A stretch of 64,000 bases of DNA from Sutcliffiella horikoshii (GCF_020524325.1 NZ_JAIVKY010000001.1:156235-220234), one strand, 5' to 3'. Counted from the stretch's first letter, positions 1 to 9,246 are shown. Notes: generated by a model not told the origin, from the letters alone. Translations and numbers: made by a program.

Positions 1-1
1 C

Positions 2-910
2 CGACCTCAAATGGATAATCATGCAAATAGAAATCGCAATAAAATTTATACTCTAGCCGGAACTAGTTGGGGCGGGTTCGGATCTGCTCTTTATTGGGGT
101 GGATTATACTTAAGTGCATATGGTTCAAATGACGGTGCAGTCACCGTTAATAATTCCCGTTTAACCTATAGTACACAAGTCAGGGTAAGTAACTGGAACC
201 ATACCACAGTTCGTGAAGGTGGTACATTTCAATACTTCCGTCCATATTTGACTACTACCCAAACTGCCGGTTTCGCACTTAGCCAGGCAGCTGCAACAGT
301 CGAACCAATGGAACAGGAGCCAGTTAACATAAGTGCACTTCACCGTGGCGGCCAGTTTCAGATAGAAGGGAAACAAACCTTTACTGTAGAGGAAAATGTA
401 CAAAAAATTGACTTGGATTGGCTAAGTGACAAGCAGACACAAGATATTGAAGTGATAAGTCCATCTGGAAAGGTATATTCAAACTTTGTCCACTCCATCG
501 ATCAGGAAATTTTCAAGGGTGGCCACCACCACACTTTCCAAATCCTATCACCTGAAAAAGGGCAATGGACCGTTAAAGCCAAAAAAGATAAAGCTGCTTA
601 TTTAATGACTGTTGGTTTCCATACAGATCTGAATGAGGAAGTAGTACTGGAAGATGCTACATTTGAACTGAAGAATAAAGGGCAAAAAGTCAAAAAAATG
701 AATGTAGATGTCAAAATCAATAAAGATGGGAAGGCTAAAGCAGACTTCGGGATGAAGGTTGCTAATAAAGGGAAGGTAGACGTGGACTTCAAAGAGGAAG
801 GCGTCTATACTATTACGCTTGATGTAAAAGGTACCACAAAAGACGGAAATCCATTTGAACGAACAATCGTGAAATCGGTTTATGTAGATAAGAACGGCAA
901 TAGATATTGA
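2..910 (+). CDS. C-terminal part of a secreted alpha/beta-hydrolase-like protein (5' end outside window)
   Basis: The frame is open from base 2, so the gene starts upstream of the window; an ATG at base 11 has no ribosome binding site. The first ~85 residues resemble the end of an extracellular lipase/esterase fold: a GTSWGG stretch, an NDG that could hold the catalytic Asp, and a W-N-H that could hold the catalytic His. The catalytic Ser would lie upstream and cannot be seen. The remaining ~190 residues are rich in Lys, Asp, Val and Thr, lack Cys and read like beta-sandwich accessory domains of exported Bacillus proteins. The hydrolase assignment is an inference from spacing and style only. 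A hairpin terminator follows directly. Confidence 0.5.
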   Translation, partial: RPQMDNHANRNRNKIYTLAGTSWGGFGSALYWGGLYLSAYGSNDGAVTVNNSRLTYSTQVRVSNWNHTTVREGGTFQYFRPYLTTTQTAGFALSQAAATVEPMEQEPVNISALHRGGQFQIEGKQTFTVEENVQKIDLDWLSDKQTQDIEVISPSGKVYSNFVHSIDQEIFKGGHHHTFQILSPEKGQWTVKAKKDKAAYLMTVGFHTDLNEEVVLEDATFELKNKGQKVKKMNVDVKINKDGKAKADFGMKVANKGKVDVDFKEEGVYTITLDVKGTTKDGNPFERTIVKSVYVDKNGNRY

Positions 911-917
911 TTTGACA

Positions 918-950
918 AAGTGCTCTTCCTTCATGGAAGAGCACTTTTTA
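918..950. terminator. Bidirectional intrinsic terminator
   Basis: Stem GTGCTCTTCC / GGAAGAGCAC with loop TTCAT, followed by T5 on the plus strand and preceded by an A-containing run for the minus strand. It lies between two convergent genes and can serve both. Confidence 0.9.
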
Positions 951-952
951 CA

Positions 953-1417
953 TTAGTCTAATTGTACTTTTCGAAATTGAAGGAAGAATGCTAGAGCAAT
1001 AAGTAAAGTTCCGCCCAATATTTGTGACATCATAAAAACTTTTGCTCCAGAAGTTGGAGACCCAGATATCACTCCCGCTCCAGTAAGTAAAATAACGCCA
1101 AGAATACTCATAAATATGTTTTGTTTTATTCCGGGCTGCAGCAATTTCTGACCAACTGCAAAGACCATATACATAAAACTTACCATCATGATTATTGGAA
1201 AAATGGGCTTGAATTTAATTGAATACACAAAATAGTCTAGTTGAGATATATTTCCCCTCTCAATTTCCCCATCATGGATCCAAGAGGTAAATACTGCCGT
1301 GTGTTTCCATTCGAACGAATTATCTACCAACTCGCTCCCTTCATACCATGAAGCAAAAGTGGCGATGCAGAACAACATAATAGCCAAACCGAATGGAATG
1401 GTTCTTTTATAACTCAT
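953..1417 (-). CDS. DUF4306 (YjdJ-like) membrane protein
   Basis: About 154 residues with four hydrophobic segments (near 5-23, 65-85, 98-116 and 127-145) and a polar outside loop after the first one containing SWYEGSEL. This pattern fits the DUF4306 family of Bacillus, of which B. subtilis YjdJ is a member; its function is unknown. I chose the ATG at 1417 because a GGGGG-containing ribosome binding site lies 7 nt upstream. A longer frame exists to 1438 but has no such site. The gene stands alone and converges on the preceding gene through a shared terminator. Confidence 0.65.
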   Translation of the reverse strand: MSYKRTIPFGLAIMLFCIATFASWYEGSELVDNSFEWKHTAVFTSWIHDGEIERGNISQLDYFVYSIKFKPIFPIIMMVSFMYMVFAVGQKLLQPGIKQNIFMSILGVILLTGAGVISGSPTSGAKVFMMSQILGGTLLIALAFFLQFRKVQLD

Positions 1418-1542
1418 AAACATCCCCCTTTTTTTCAAATGTTCCTATTAAAATAAACGAATCTGATAATGAAAAAGTTTCAAACAGGCTGTTTAATTAT
1501 TTTTACGATAGGGAACTACTACACCATTGAGGAGGTTCACCT

Positions 1543-2256
1543 ATGGAAAAAACAATCATCTATGCTGCCGCCTTAATTGTGATTGCTCTTATCGGGGCAG
1601 GTTTTTATAGTGGCTATCAAGATAATACACAAAAATCTAGTCATTTACCAAAAACTATGGTTACACTAGGCGATTCATTGACTTATGGAGTCGGGGACAA
1701 GTCCGGTGAAGGATACGTAGAAAACCTAGAGCAACTTATTCAAAAAGAGAAAGAAGCAAATGTTAAAGTGAAGAACTACGGTATCCCTGGTCAAGAATCA
1801 GACGGTGTTGTAAAACAAGTGAAACTTACTAACATTCAGAAGGATATTCGCAATGCTGATTATATTATTCTCTTTATCGGCACCAATGATTTAATTCAAA
1901 GCAATGGCGGCGACTTGAAAGGAATCAATGAAGAAAAGATCAAAGAAGGCGCTTTAGAATACGAGAAGAATGTTCAAGAAATTCTTAAGACAATCCGTCA
2001 AGAAAATAAAGACGTTCCAATATTATTTCTCGGGCTATACAATGCTTATCCTGATTCAGCCGAACATGTAAATATCATTGACGAGTGGAATGAAAATAGC
2101 CAAAGACTAGTGGATGGTTATAAACGCATCAAATTTATTTCCACTAATAATCTTTTTAAGGAGAAGTCAAAGGAGTATTTCAGCGATTCCTTGCACCCTA
2201 ACGAAAAGGGATATGACTTGATTACTAACAAGATTATTGATGAATATGATTTTTAA
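1543..2256 (+). CDS. SGNH/GDSL-family lipase or esterase, membrane-anchored
   Basis: The protein starts with an uncleaved signal anchor (hydrophobic residues ~5-23). Block I of SGNH hydrolases is clear as GDSLTYG, with the nucleophilic Ser. Block II Gly lies in the region NYGIPGQ, block III is GTNDL with the oxyanion Asn, and block V is DSLHPNEKG, giving the catalytic Asp and His. It probably hydrolyses esters or acyl groups at the outer face of the membrane; the substrate cannot be read from sequence. GAGGAGG lies 7 nt before the ATG. An intrinsic terminator follows at once, so this is a single-gene unit. Confidence 0.85.
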   Translation: MEKTIIYAAALIVIALIGAGFYSGYQDNTQKSSHLPKTMVTLGDSLTYGVGDKSGEGYVENLEQLIQKEKEANVKVKNYGIPGQESDGVVKQVKLTNIQKDIRNADYIILFIGTNDLIQSNGGDLKGINEEKIKEGALEYEKNVQEILKTIRQENKDVPILFLGLYNAYPDSAEHVNIIDEWNENSQRLVDGYKRIKFISTNNLFKEKSKEYFSDSLHPNEKGYDLITNKIIDEYDF

Positions 2257-2261
2257 GATTG

Positions 2262-2287
2262 AAAACGCTCAGGAGTGAGCGTTTTTT
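2262..2287. terminator. Intrinsic terminator of the SGNH esterase gene
   Basis: Stem AAAACGCTC / GAGCGTTTT around loop AGGAGT, then more T. It overlaps the last bases of the convergent DUF5694 gene, so it may serve both directions. Confidence 0.85.
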
Positions 2288-3038
2288 AATTAGTGCTCAT
2301 ACATACTAAGTAATCCCTCACATTTTCAATAGTGAAGCTGTCCCCTTCAAAAACTAATTGATTTAACAGGTGAACATGTCCTACCCCATATATGACTAAT
2401 AAACGATCATTTTCGCAAGCTAGACTTTTTATGTTTTTATAGATTAGTAAATTACGATAATACCAATAATTTGCAACCCAATTAGCTCCAATTGGATTGT
2501 CATTCTCTCCTATCATCGCAATATCCATATATAATTGATGATTGTTTCTCACATGTTGAGTTTCATTCAGAAATAAAAGATATTCTCTTATTGTTGTAGT
2601 ATTAGATTTTTCATTGGCTTCAGCTACCATCTTCTCTATATCCTTGAATATTTTTCGAGTTGTTTGAGTTTCATGATTTTGCATATACCCAAATATATCT
2701 GGTACACCTTCTTCTTCATTCCAATCAACTGAAAAAATGTTTGTATGACCTAACTCTTTTGCTAGATTAAACCCTATTTGGTGGCGTTCATTAGCCGATA
2801 ATTTAAAGTTTCCATCTATGTATTCTTGATACTCATCTGATAACTTCGACTGATACTTTAAGGGATACTCCAACACAATTTTTGTAGGAGCGTATTCTTT
2901 CAGACTTGATAATAAATTTTTTATCTCCATTTGTTTCCGGTGAGAGAAAATGTCCGAGTCTTTTGTTTTTGCATAGTCCTGAACAGCAGACTTTTCAAAG
3001 TGATCGGTTCCTAATATCATGATTGAAGGTTTATTCAC
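2286..3038 (-). CDS. DUF5694-like protein (TraB/ChaN-type fold)
   Basis: 250 residues, no signal peptide and no membrane segment. It opens with IMILGTDHFE, and has a later GVGHVHLLNQL motif; a Gly-x-x-His near each end is the signature of the TraB/ChaN-like superfamily, in which such His residues are proposed to bind metal. Proteins of this type in Bacillus are annotated DUF5694 with unknown role. The start is GTG at 3038 with GAGGAG 9 nt upstream. The family call is from motif memory rather than a search. Confidence 0.6.
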   Translation of the reverse strand: MNKPSIMILGTDHFEKSAVQDYAKTKDSDIFSHRKQMEIKNLLSSLKEYAPTKIVLEYPLKYQSKLSDEYQEYIDGNFKLSANERHQIGFNLAKELGHTNIFSVDWNEEEGVPDIFGYMQNHETQTTRKIFKDIEKMVAEANEKSNTTTIREYLLFLNETQHVRNNHQLYMDIAMIGENDNPIGANWVANYWYYRNLLIYKNIKSLACENDRLLVIYGVGHVHLLNQLVFEGDSFTIENVRDYLVCMSTN

Positions 3039-3090
3039 GATTTACTTGCTCCTCTACTTTTCTTAATTTGCATTTAAAAGTTAAGAATCA

Positions 3091-3852
3091 TTATCCATGA
3101 TTTAACTCAAAATGCTCTTCCTGCAGCTTTACGAGGGAAATCCCATCATTAGATTCTTTCACTCTAACTGCCAAACTCTCCACACCAAATATTTCCGTAA
3201 AGGTATGGCTCCCGACCAGTAGATTTACACCTGCAAACTTAGCATATTGAATGGTATATAAACTTGCCTCTCCAGTTATGTACGTATCGCAGCCTTGATC
3301 CAATGCAAATTTTATTTGATCGGTTGAATGGCCTGCACCTGTCAGTATTCCTATTTACTTTACCTTGTCCTTATTGTTTTTCCAGGCTCTTACTGGTTCG
3401 TTCAGTTTAGTTCTCAAGTTGTCCACAAGGGCCTCAAAATCTTTTGTTTCATTAAACTCACCTATACCAGGCACACTCGAGTTCTTGTACTCAGAAAAAC
3501 GTAAGATATTATCAATATCAATTTCTTTCATCAAGGAAGTGCAGGTTCCAAATTCAATATAATCCAATGGTCCATGTATCCAGAAATGGCTGATGTTATA
3601 TGCTTTTAATCTTTTGATACATTCTTCTTTTAAGCCATAAATAAAATCCCATGCGTCATGGTGAGTTATGATTAAATCAACCTTTGCGACTCTTGCCTGT
3701 TCAATCACTTCGATTGAAAGGTTGGTTGAAAACCCAATCTTCTTAATCTTGTTATTGGAAGTGTTGGTAAATCCGTAATCGTCATGGAATTCTTCCAACA
3801 ATTCTTTAGGAAAAAGCTCATTGATTGAAGCTTCAAATTTTGTGATATCCAT
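3091..3852 (-). pseudogene. Nif3-like dinuclear-metal protein gene interrupted by one in-frame TAA
   Basis: A GGGAGG site 5 nt before ATG 3852 starts a Nif3/YbgI-type protein. The N-terminal half contains LIITHHDAWDF, with the HH metal ligands of the family. It ends at TAA 3355-3357. The very same frame then continues for 89 codons, opening with IGILTGAGHS and followed by TYITGE and VGSHTFTE, the C-terminal motifs of Nif3 proteins. One substitution (for example AAA to TAA) would explain the break; there is no frameshift. The product is probably a truncated, inactive 165-residue protein, or two fragments if TTG 3303 is used. A sequencing error is the alternative. Confidence 0.85.
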
Positions 3853-4110
3853 AATTCCCTCCCAAAATCTTTCGTGGGTAACCTTTTCATATGACAATTA
3901 TTTCAAATCCCAATTATTAACTCAATACTTATTTTTCTATTCAATTCAAACTAATATAATAGATTGCTAGGGTAAATAGCTCTATATCTATTTTTTTAAA
4001 AAGAGTTGCTAACGCGACCTAAAACCACGTTCCAAAATCTTAATCTCTTTGGACGTTTTCTCGCTCTTTGAATAGCTCCGAAATTTTGGCCTTGGCAAGA
4101 TTATCATTTT

Positions 4111-4615
4111 ACCAAGGGCTTCATATTGGAGATGAGGACCTCTCTCCAAGTGATTCCTTGTCACTAAGGGCTTCATAACGGCGATGAGCACCTTTCTCCT
4201 CCTGATTTCGTGTCACCAAGGGCTTCATAACGACGATGAGGACCTTTCTCCTCCTGATTTCTTGTCACTAAGGGCTTCATAACGGCGATGAGGACCTTTC
4301 TCCTCCTGATTTCTTGTCACCAAGGTCTTCATAACGGCGATGAGGACCTTTCTCTTGCTGATTCCTAGTCACTAAGGCTTCATAACGGCGATGAGCACCT
4401 CTCTCCTCCTGATTCCTTGTCACTAAGGGCTTCATAACGGCGATGAGGACCTTTCTCCTCCTGATTTCTTGTCACCAAGTTCTTCATAACGGCGATGAGG
4501 ACCTTTCTCCTGCTGATTTCTTGTCACTAAGGTCTTCATAACGGCGATGAGGACCTCTCTCCTCCTGATTTCTTGTCACATAGGTCTTCATCCCGTCTAC
4601 TCTGAAGACTATCCA
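4111..4615. repeat. 52-bp tandem repeat array A (nine units plus a degenerate end)
   Basis: Nine units of 52 bp (one is 51) run from 4111 to 4577, followed by a diverged tenth. Each unit holds the imperfect dyad GTCTTCAT-N7-ATGAGGAC (first base variable), then a pyrimidine-rich stretch and GTCAC. The period is not a multiple of three and frames are not conserved, so it is not coding. The rest of 3898-4697 holds no gene. Arrays with the same period occur at 32718-33049, 54341-54520 and 63915-64000. Confidence 0.95.
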
Positions 4616-4652
4616 CTATTCGATTATTTTATAATTTCTTAAACATTAATAA

Positions 4653-4684
4653 GCAGGCTTCATTCGTTATAGAATAAAACCTGC
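4653..4684 (-). terminator. Probable terminator of the bce operon
   Basis: On the minus strand a 13-bp stem including two wobble pairs (GCAGG...CCTGC outer part, ATTC/GAAT inner part) with a 6-nt loop lies 14 bp after the stop of bceB. The T-run after it is weak. Confidence 0.5.
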
Positions 4685-4697
4685 CACGACCATTATT

Positions 4698-6680
4698 TTA
4701 AGTTTCTAATTCCCGTAACATCTTTTTCCTCGAATAAAAGTAATAAACCGTCTGGATCAATAGGTAAACCCCGGAGATGCTGGAAAAATGAATAAGAAAT
4801 TGTGGATTCTCCAAGATTCCACCTACATCTTGGGCAAAGGAAAAAATATAAACAAATGCCAAACCGCAACCCAGTAGCGGTGCAAAGAAAAACAGCACGC
4901 TCATTTCCTTTGAAACAAGCTTCTTTATTTCTCTTTTCGAAATACCAATCTTAAATAGCTTTTTATACTTTGCCTTCCCCTCTTCCATGTTGGAGAATAT
5001 GTTTAGGTACAAAAGGATGAAGGAACCAAAGAAGAAAAGAATGCTTATGAAGGTGGTGACAAAAAACATGATTCTAGATGAGTTTTTGATATAGTTGAAG
5101 TGCATCACTTTAGATGTCGGCTGAAGAAAATATTCCTCCTCTTCCTCACTATAGCTAAGACGTACACTTTGGTATGGCGGTGTAGTGTTGTTATATTCCT
5201 TTAATCTATCATTCAATTCATGTGTCACTTGTTCACTAGCTTCCCAATCTTGAAAATTGAAGATGTGTACCTTCATCTTATTTCCTATTAAAGCATTGTT
5301 TATTTTCCCAAACTCCTCATCACTGATGACCAAAATGGAAGTTGGGATGAGTGTTGTTCGATTAATTATTTGATCAACAATGGTTTCTTTCAAGGTGTAC
5401 TCTATTTTCCCACCTTCCACATTAAATGAAAGGCCATGTTCATAAGTACTATCTGGAAGGGCATATTTAGGAACATCATTTATTAGATAAATATATTCTT
5501 CACTGGTCAGGGTTTCCTCCCTTCCAGCAACTCGATTATAATCCGATAACCCTATAAATACATATTCGTAATACGCTTCTTCCCATTGCGGATCTTTCTC
5601 GTAGTATGCAAACACATTAACTGTTTCGTGTTCTTTAACTGGATTTTCTTCTTTATCCAAAATAGAATACAATTCTTCCGTGGATATATTATTTTTCGTC
5701 TCTGTCTCTATGTAAGTAAGGTCATTGGGATTATCATCCATCACCTGCTGCTCTCCCATGGAACTGATAATCAATATGGTCGTACTATAAAAGATGGTCA
5801 CCATGCTCATAATCGTTACAAGAAGCATGATGGCCGTAAGCTGTTTGAATTTGTATTCAAGACTACTTAAAGTAAGTAGCTCGTTATAGTAATAGGGTTT
5901 ATGCTTCCTTGCTAACTTCATAAAGAAACTCATTCCTTGAGATAAGGCTACATAAAGGCCCATTAATATGCCCAAGGTACTCATAAGAAGGTATCCACCA
6001 ACATCTTGAGACATGGAGGGTATGGAAAAGGTACAGTAAAGCAGCACAGCACTTCCGCTAACCATGACTATTCCCAGCAGACCGAAAGCCGGACTTCGAT
6101 GCTTGATCGTATCTGCCACTCGATCACTTTTCATATTTTGAGATAAAGATCTTGTTAGTGTCAGATAAAGAGTGATGAGAACCGAAATGAGAAAAATCCC
6201 CAGGTAAGCACCTATTGAATAAATAAACATTTCCAGCGAAAGATTAAATGGGATATCACCTAATCCAGTTATATTTATGAAAAGCAAAAAAATCAATCGA
6301 GAAAACACCATACCAGATACAATTCCAGTAACGATGGAAGCAGCAGCAATCAAAGCGTTCTCTAATAATAAAAGCCTGGCTATATCCCATTTCGACATTC
6401 CAAGTGTCATTAAAAGACCAAACTCTTTCTTCCGTCTCCGTGTAAAAATCCGATGAGCATAGGTAATAAAAAATACGGTAAACAATACAAGTCCCACACC
6501 TGGTATCGTTAGTATATCTCTTATGCCTTCCATTACTTTAACCGCCTCAATTGCTTCATTGAAATAAATGGTCGAATACATGAAAAAGAACAACACCGCA
6601 AAGCTGTTACACAAATAATAAAATAAGTATTTGCCCCTGTTTCCTTTTGCCATTTTCCATACCAGTTGATTAAATGTCAT
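4698..6680 (-). CDS. bceB: BceB-type ABC transporter permease for peptide antibiotics
   Basis: 660 residues, the usual size for BceB. FtsX-type permease with about ten membrane segments; the first ~300 residues carry the N-terminal set, then a large extracellular domain (~residues 310-530) and a C-terminal FtsX domain with three segments. BceAB modules free lipid II cycle intermediates from bacitracin or lantibiotics and also signal to BceS. The start overlaps the stop of bceA by 11 nt, so the two are translationally coupled. The exact peptide substrate cannot be told from sequence; PsdAB- or YxdLM-like specificity is possible. Confidence 0.88.
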   Translation of the reverse strand: MTFNQLVWKMAKGNRGKYLFYYLCNSFAVLFFFMYSTIYFNEAIEAVKVMEGIRDILTIPGVGLVLFTVFFITYAHRIFTRRRKKEFGLLMTLGMSKWDIARLLLLENALIAAASIVTGIVSGMVFSRLIFLLFINITGLGDIPFNLSLEMFIYSIGAYLGIFLISVLITLYLTLTRSLSQNMKSDRVADTIKHRSPAFGLLGIVMVSGSAVLLYCTFSIPSMSQDVGGYLLMSTLGILMGLYVALSQGMSFFMKLARKHKPYYYNELLTLSSLEYKFKQLTAIMLLVTIMSMVTIFYSTTILIISSMGEQQVMDDNPNDLTYIETETKNNISTEELYSILDKEENPVKEHETVNVFAYYEKDPQWEEAYYEYVFIGLSDYNRVAGREETLTSEEYIYLINDVPKYALPDSTYEHGLSFNVEGGKIEYTLKETIVDQIINRTTLIPTSILVISDEEFGKINNALIGNKMKVHIFNFQDWEASEQVTHELNDRLKEYNNTTPPYQSVRLSYSEEEEEYFLQPTSKVMHFNYIKNSSRIMFFVTTFISILFFFGSFILLYLNIFSNMEEGKAKYKKLFKIGISKREIKKLVSKEMSVLFFFAPLLGCGLAFVYIFSFAQDVGGILENPQFLIHFSSISGVYLLIQTVYYFYSRKKMLRELET

Positions 6681-7440
6681 GGCTCCTTCCTCCCAAGACG
6701 GCGAGATTGTCCATGATTTGATTTAAGAAATCTTTTCGATCCCCTTTTCTAATAATATAAGAATCTATTTTTCCATCTTTAATAAATACAACCTTCCGGC
6801 AATAGCTTGCAGCGAATACGTCATGTGTGACCACTAGCACAGTTGTATCGAGTTCTTTCACAATCTTTTCAAAACACTCCATGATGACTGTGGATGATTT
6901 AGAATCTAGGTTGCCGGTCGGTTCATCCGCGAAAATAATGGTAGGATCGTTCACCAGTGCTCGGCCCACTGCTGTCCTTTGCTGCTGACCGCCTGAAATA
7001 GAAAAGGGATATTTGTTCAGTATACTTTCAATACCAAACAACTCTGACAGTCCCTGTACCTTCGCCTCCATTTCGGCCACTGATTTCTTCTCCAACACCA
7101 TCGGTACCAGCAGGTTTTCCTTTACTGTCAGACTATCTAGCAAATTGAATTCTTGGAAAACAAAACCGAGTTGTTTTCTTCTGAAAAGGGCTAACTCATC
7201 CCCGTTCATTTCACCAATTTCTTTTCCCGCAATATATACCTCTCCGGATGTTGGGGCGTCTATTCCACTCATCATATGAAGCAGGGTCGTTTTTCCGCTA
7301 CCCGACGGACCCATGATGGCGATGAATTCTCCCTTGTTTATGGAAAGGTTTACGCCATCGACTGCAGTTGTCCCTCCTTCTGCACCGGCATCCCCATATA
7401 TTTTCACTAATTTACTAGCTTCTAAAATCGTATCTCCCAA
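6670..7440 (-). CDS. bceA: BceA-type ABC transporter ATPase
   Basis: 256 residues. Walker A is GPSGSGKT, the signature is ISGGQQQR, Walker B is TIIFADEPTGNLDS, and a switch His follows in VVTHD. This is the MacB/BceA class of ATPase that pairs with a single FtsX-type permease. The start is TTG at 7440 with GAGGAGG 7 nt upstream. It lies 103 bp after bceS in the same direction, with a BceR-type operator in between, so it can be induced separately from the regulators. Confidence 0.92.
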   Translation of the reverse strand: MGDTILEASKLVKIYGDAGAEGGTTAVDGVNLSINKGEFIAIMGPSGSGKTTLLHMMSGIDAPTSGEVYIAGKEIGEMNGDELALFRRKQLGFVFQEFNLLDSLTVKENLLVPMVLEKKSVAEMEAKVQGLSELFGIESILNKYPFSISGGQQQRTAVGRALVNDPTIIFADEPTGNLDSKSSTVIMECFEKIVKELDTTVLVVTHDVFAASYCRKVVFIKDGKIDSYIIRKGDRKDFLNQIMDNLAVLGGRSHDI

Positions 7441-7543
7441 AATAAAACCTCCTCAAGCAAGTTGGGATGTATGTTACTCCCTTTCTATGTCTTATTTTAC
7501 TGATTAGCCGATACATCAACCATGGAACAATACGAAAAATACC

Positions 7544-7557
7544 TTACACTTTTGTAA
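7544..7557 (-). promoter_or_regulatory. Predicted BceR operator upstream of bceAB
   Basis: TTACA-N4-TGTAA, a full match to the TNACA-N4-TGTAA inverted repeat known for BceR-like regulators, within the longer palindrome ACCTTACA...TGTAAGGT (7541-7560). It sits inside the final codons of bceS, and its right half on the minus strand contains the bceS stop codon. It is ~100 bp before the bceA start. Confidence 0.8.
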
Positions 7558-8545
7558 GGTATTGAATCGTGACAGTAGTACCTTGGTATACTTCCGACTC
7601 TATTGTAATTCGGTGGTTCAGCCGGTTCGCAATTTTCTTACAAAGGTATAGCCCTATACCTGAGGAATTCTCATATTTCCTCCCGTTTTCGCCAGTGAAA
7701 AATGCTTCAAATACTCTCTCTAAATCATAGGGCTGGATGCCGACGCCTTCATCTGTAATAGAGAGAATCGTAACCTCTTCTTCTTGTTTTACATGAAATC
7801 TTATCTTTTTGCTTCCATCTCGTCCACTAGAGTATTTAATAGCATTAGAAATGATTTGATCAAGCATGGTTTCATTCCATTTTTGGTCGGTAATAATGAA
7901 AGCAGCTTCTTCCTCACTATCTATAACAGGGAAAGCAGATTGATAGATAAACTCACTTTTTTGGTTATTGATTAACTTCCGTAATGAAGATATTAGGTCC
8001 ATTGATTTTATATCCAAATCATTTTCAAAACTGTCCATTCTGATCATGGTCAGACCTTGTTCTATGTCTGAATGTAGTCGCCTATTCTCCTGTTGTAACT
8101 TTTGGAAAGCTTCTCGATCACCTTGTAACTTCTTCTCATTTTGAATAATTAAATCCATGACAGATACCGGTGTCTTCAGGTGGTGCATCCAATGGGATAA
8201 GAAATAAAGCCTTTCCTTGTTCTTTTCGCTCTGCTCATTCTTTTCCTTAGAATGTTGATAGCTTAGTTTCTTAATCCATTGATAAAAAGCCTTTTGTTCT
8301 TCTGTATATATCTTCATATCACCATGCTGATTTTCTATCTCTCCATTTACTTGATAATAGCGGTATCCATCAATGAGGAGATAAACGAATAGAAGAAACA
8401 TCCCTACCGAAAAAGGATACAGGATTTCTGTGTTGGAAGGCTCACTCAGATGAAAGAAGGCAATGACAGAAAGAATATTAAAGAGATAGAACGAAATTAG
8501 CAGCGCTCTATCTTTGAAAAAGTTCTTTAGAATTCTTTTATTCAT
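7544..8545 (-). CDS. bceS: BceS-type intramembrane-sensing histidine kinase
   Basis: 333 residues with two membrane helices near the N-terminus (~11-32 and ~40-60) separated by only a few residues, so there is no real extracellular sensor; such kinases sense through the BceAB transporter. The phosphoacceptor His is in WMHHLKTPVSV, and the ATPase domain shows N, G1 and G2 boxes (NAIKYSS, DEGVGI, GIGLYLC). The ATG overlaps the bceR stop as ATGA. It would phosphorylate the adjacent BceR. Confidence 0.9.
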   Translation of the reverse strand: MNKRILKNFFKDRALLISFYLFNILSVIAFFHLSEPSNTEILYPFSVGMFLLFVYLLIDGYRYYQVNGEIENQHGDMKIYTEEQKAFYQWIKKLSYQHSKEKNEQSEKNKERLYFLSHWMHHLKTPVSVMDLIIQNEKKLQGDREAFQKLQQENRRLHSDIEQGLTMIRMDSFENDLDIKSMDLISSLRKLINNQKSEFIYQSAFPVIDSEEEAAFIITDQKWNETMLDQIISNAIKYSSGRDGSKKIRFHVKQEEEVTILSITDEGVGIQPYDLERVFEAFFTGENGRKYENSSGIGLYLCKKIANRLNHRITIESEVYQGTTVTIQYLTKV

Positions 8546-9246
8546 TTGTTCTGCCTACCCCGAGATGGAATACTCATCATATAGCCCACTCCTCTTTTGC
8601 TTGTAATGACATTTGGCAGTCCAAGAGAAGTTAGTTTTTGTTTGATTCGCGTCATATTGACCGTCAACGTATTGTCATCAACAAAAGTTAACGAATCCCA
8701 TACGGCTTCCATCAGTGTTTCTCTAGGAATATAGATTTGATGATGTTCCATCAGTTTTTTTAATAATATGTATTCATTTTTACTCAGCTCTTCCCTTTTC
8801 CCTTCAAGATAAACTGCAAAAGTTTGACTATCTAGTTTCAAGCCCTCAATAGATAAATCACCCGTATCTATTGATGCATATTCTCCATACACTCTTCTTA
8901 TTGTTGCCTTTACTTTGGTATGTAGTAATTCAAATGTAAAGGGCTTGGTTATGTAATCGTCCGCTCCAAGTTCCATTGCCATAATCTGATCCATCTCTGT
9001 ACTTCTAGCGGAAATGATAATAATAGGGACAGTCGATTGCTGACGGATGCTTCTGCATAAAAAATAGCCATCATAGTATGGTAGATTGATATCCAATAAA
9101 ACAAGGTCCGGCTGGACTTCGGTGAAGCTCTCCATAATATGTTGGAAATCTGTTGGCTTATGTATCTTGTACCCATACCTCTCTAGATGGTTTTCTACTA
9201 GCTCACTTAACTGCCTATCGTCTTCAATAAGCATAATCTTATGCAT
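8542..9246 (-). CDS. bceR: BceR-type OmpR-family response regulator
   Basis: 234 residues. The receiver domain (1-~115) has acidic residues IEDD, the phosphoacceptor Asp in LVLLDINLP, and the conserved Lys in YITKPF. A winged-helix DNA-binding domain of the OmpR type follows, ending with the recognition-helix pattern NTLTVNMTRIKQKL and the beta-hairpin SKRGVGYMM. It is expected to bind the TTACA-N4-TGTAA site before bceA. First gene of the bceRS-bceAB cluster. Confidence 0.92.
   Translation of the reverse strand: MHKIMLIEDDRQLSELVENHLERYGYKIHKPTDFQHIMESFTEVQPDLVLLDINLPYYDGYFLCRSIRQQSTVPIIIISARSTEMDQIMAMELGADDYITKPFTFELLHTKVKATIRRVYGEYASIDTGDLSIEGLKLDSQTFAVYLEGKREELSKNEYILLKKLMEHHQIYIPRETLMEAVWDSLTFVDDNTLTVNMTRIKQKLTSLGLPNVITSKRGVGYMMSIPSRGRQNK

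Noticed and set aside
3091..3303. Separate small gene downstream of the Nif3 fragment
   Set aside because: It starts at a TTG without a site and is the in-frame C-terminal part of the interrupted Nif3 gene.
3355..3357. Recoding of TAA in the Nif3 gene
   Set aside because: TAA is not used for selenocysteine or pyrrolysine and no catalytic residue is expected there.
4009..4191. 60-codon minus-strand frame at the edge of the 52-bp array
   Set aside because: The period of 52 shifts the frame in each unit; the AGGAGGAG words of the repeat mimic ribosome binding sites.
4111..4615. CRISPR array
   Set aside because: Units are directly abutting 52-bp repeats with no unique spacers, and no cas gene is nearby.
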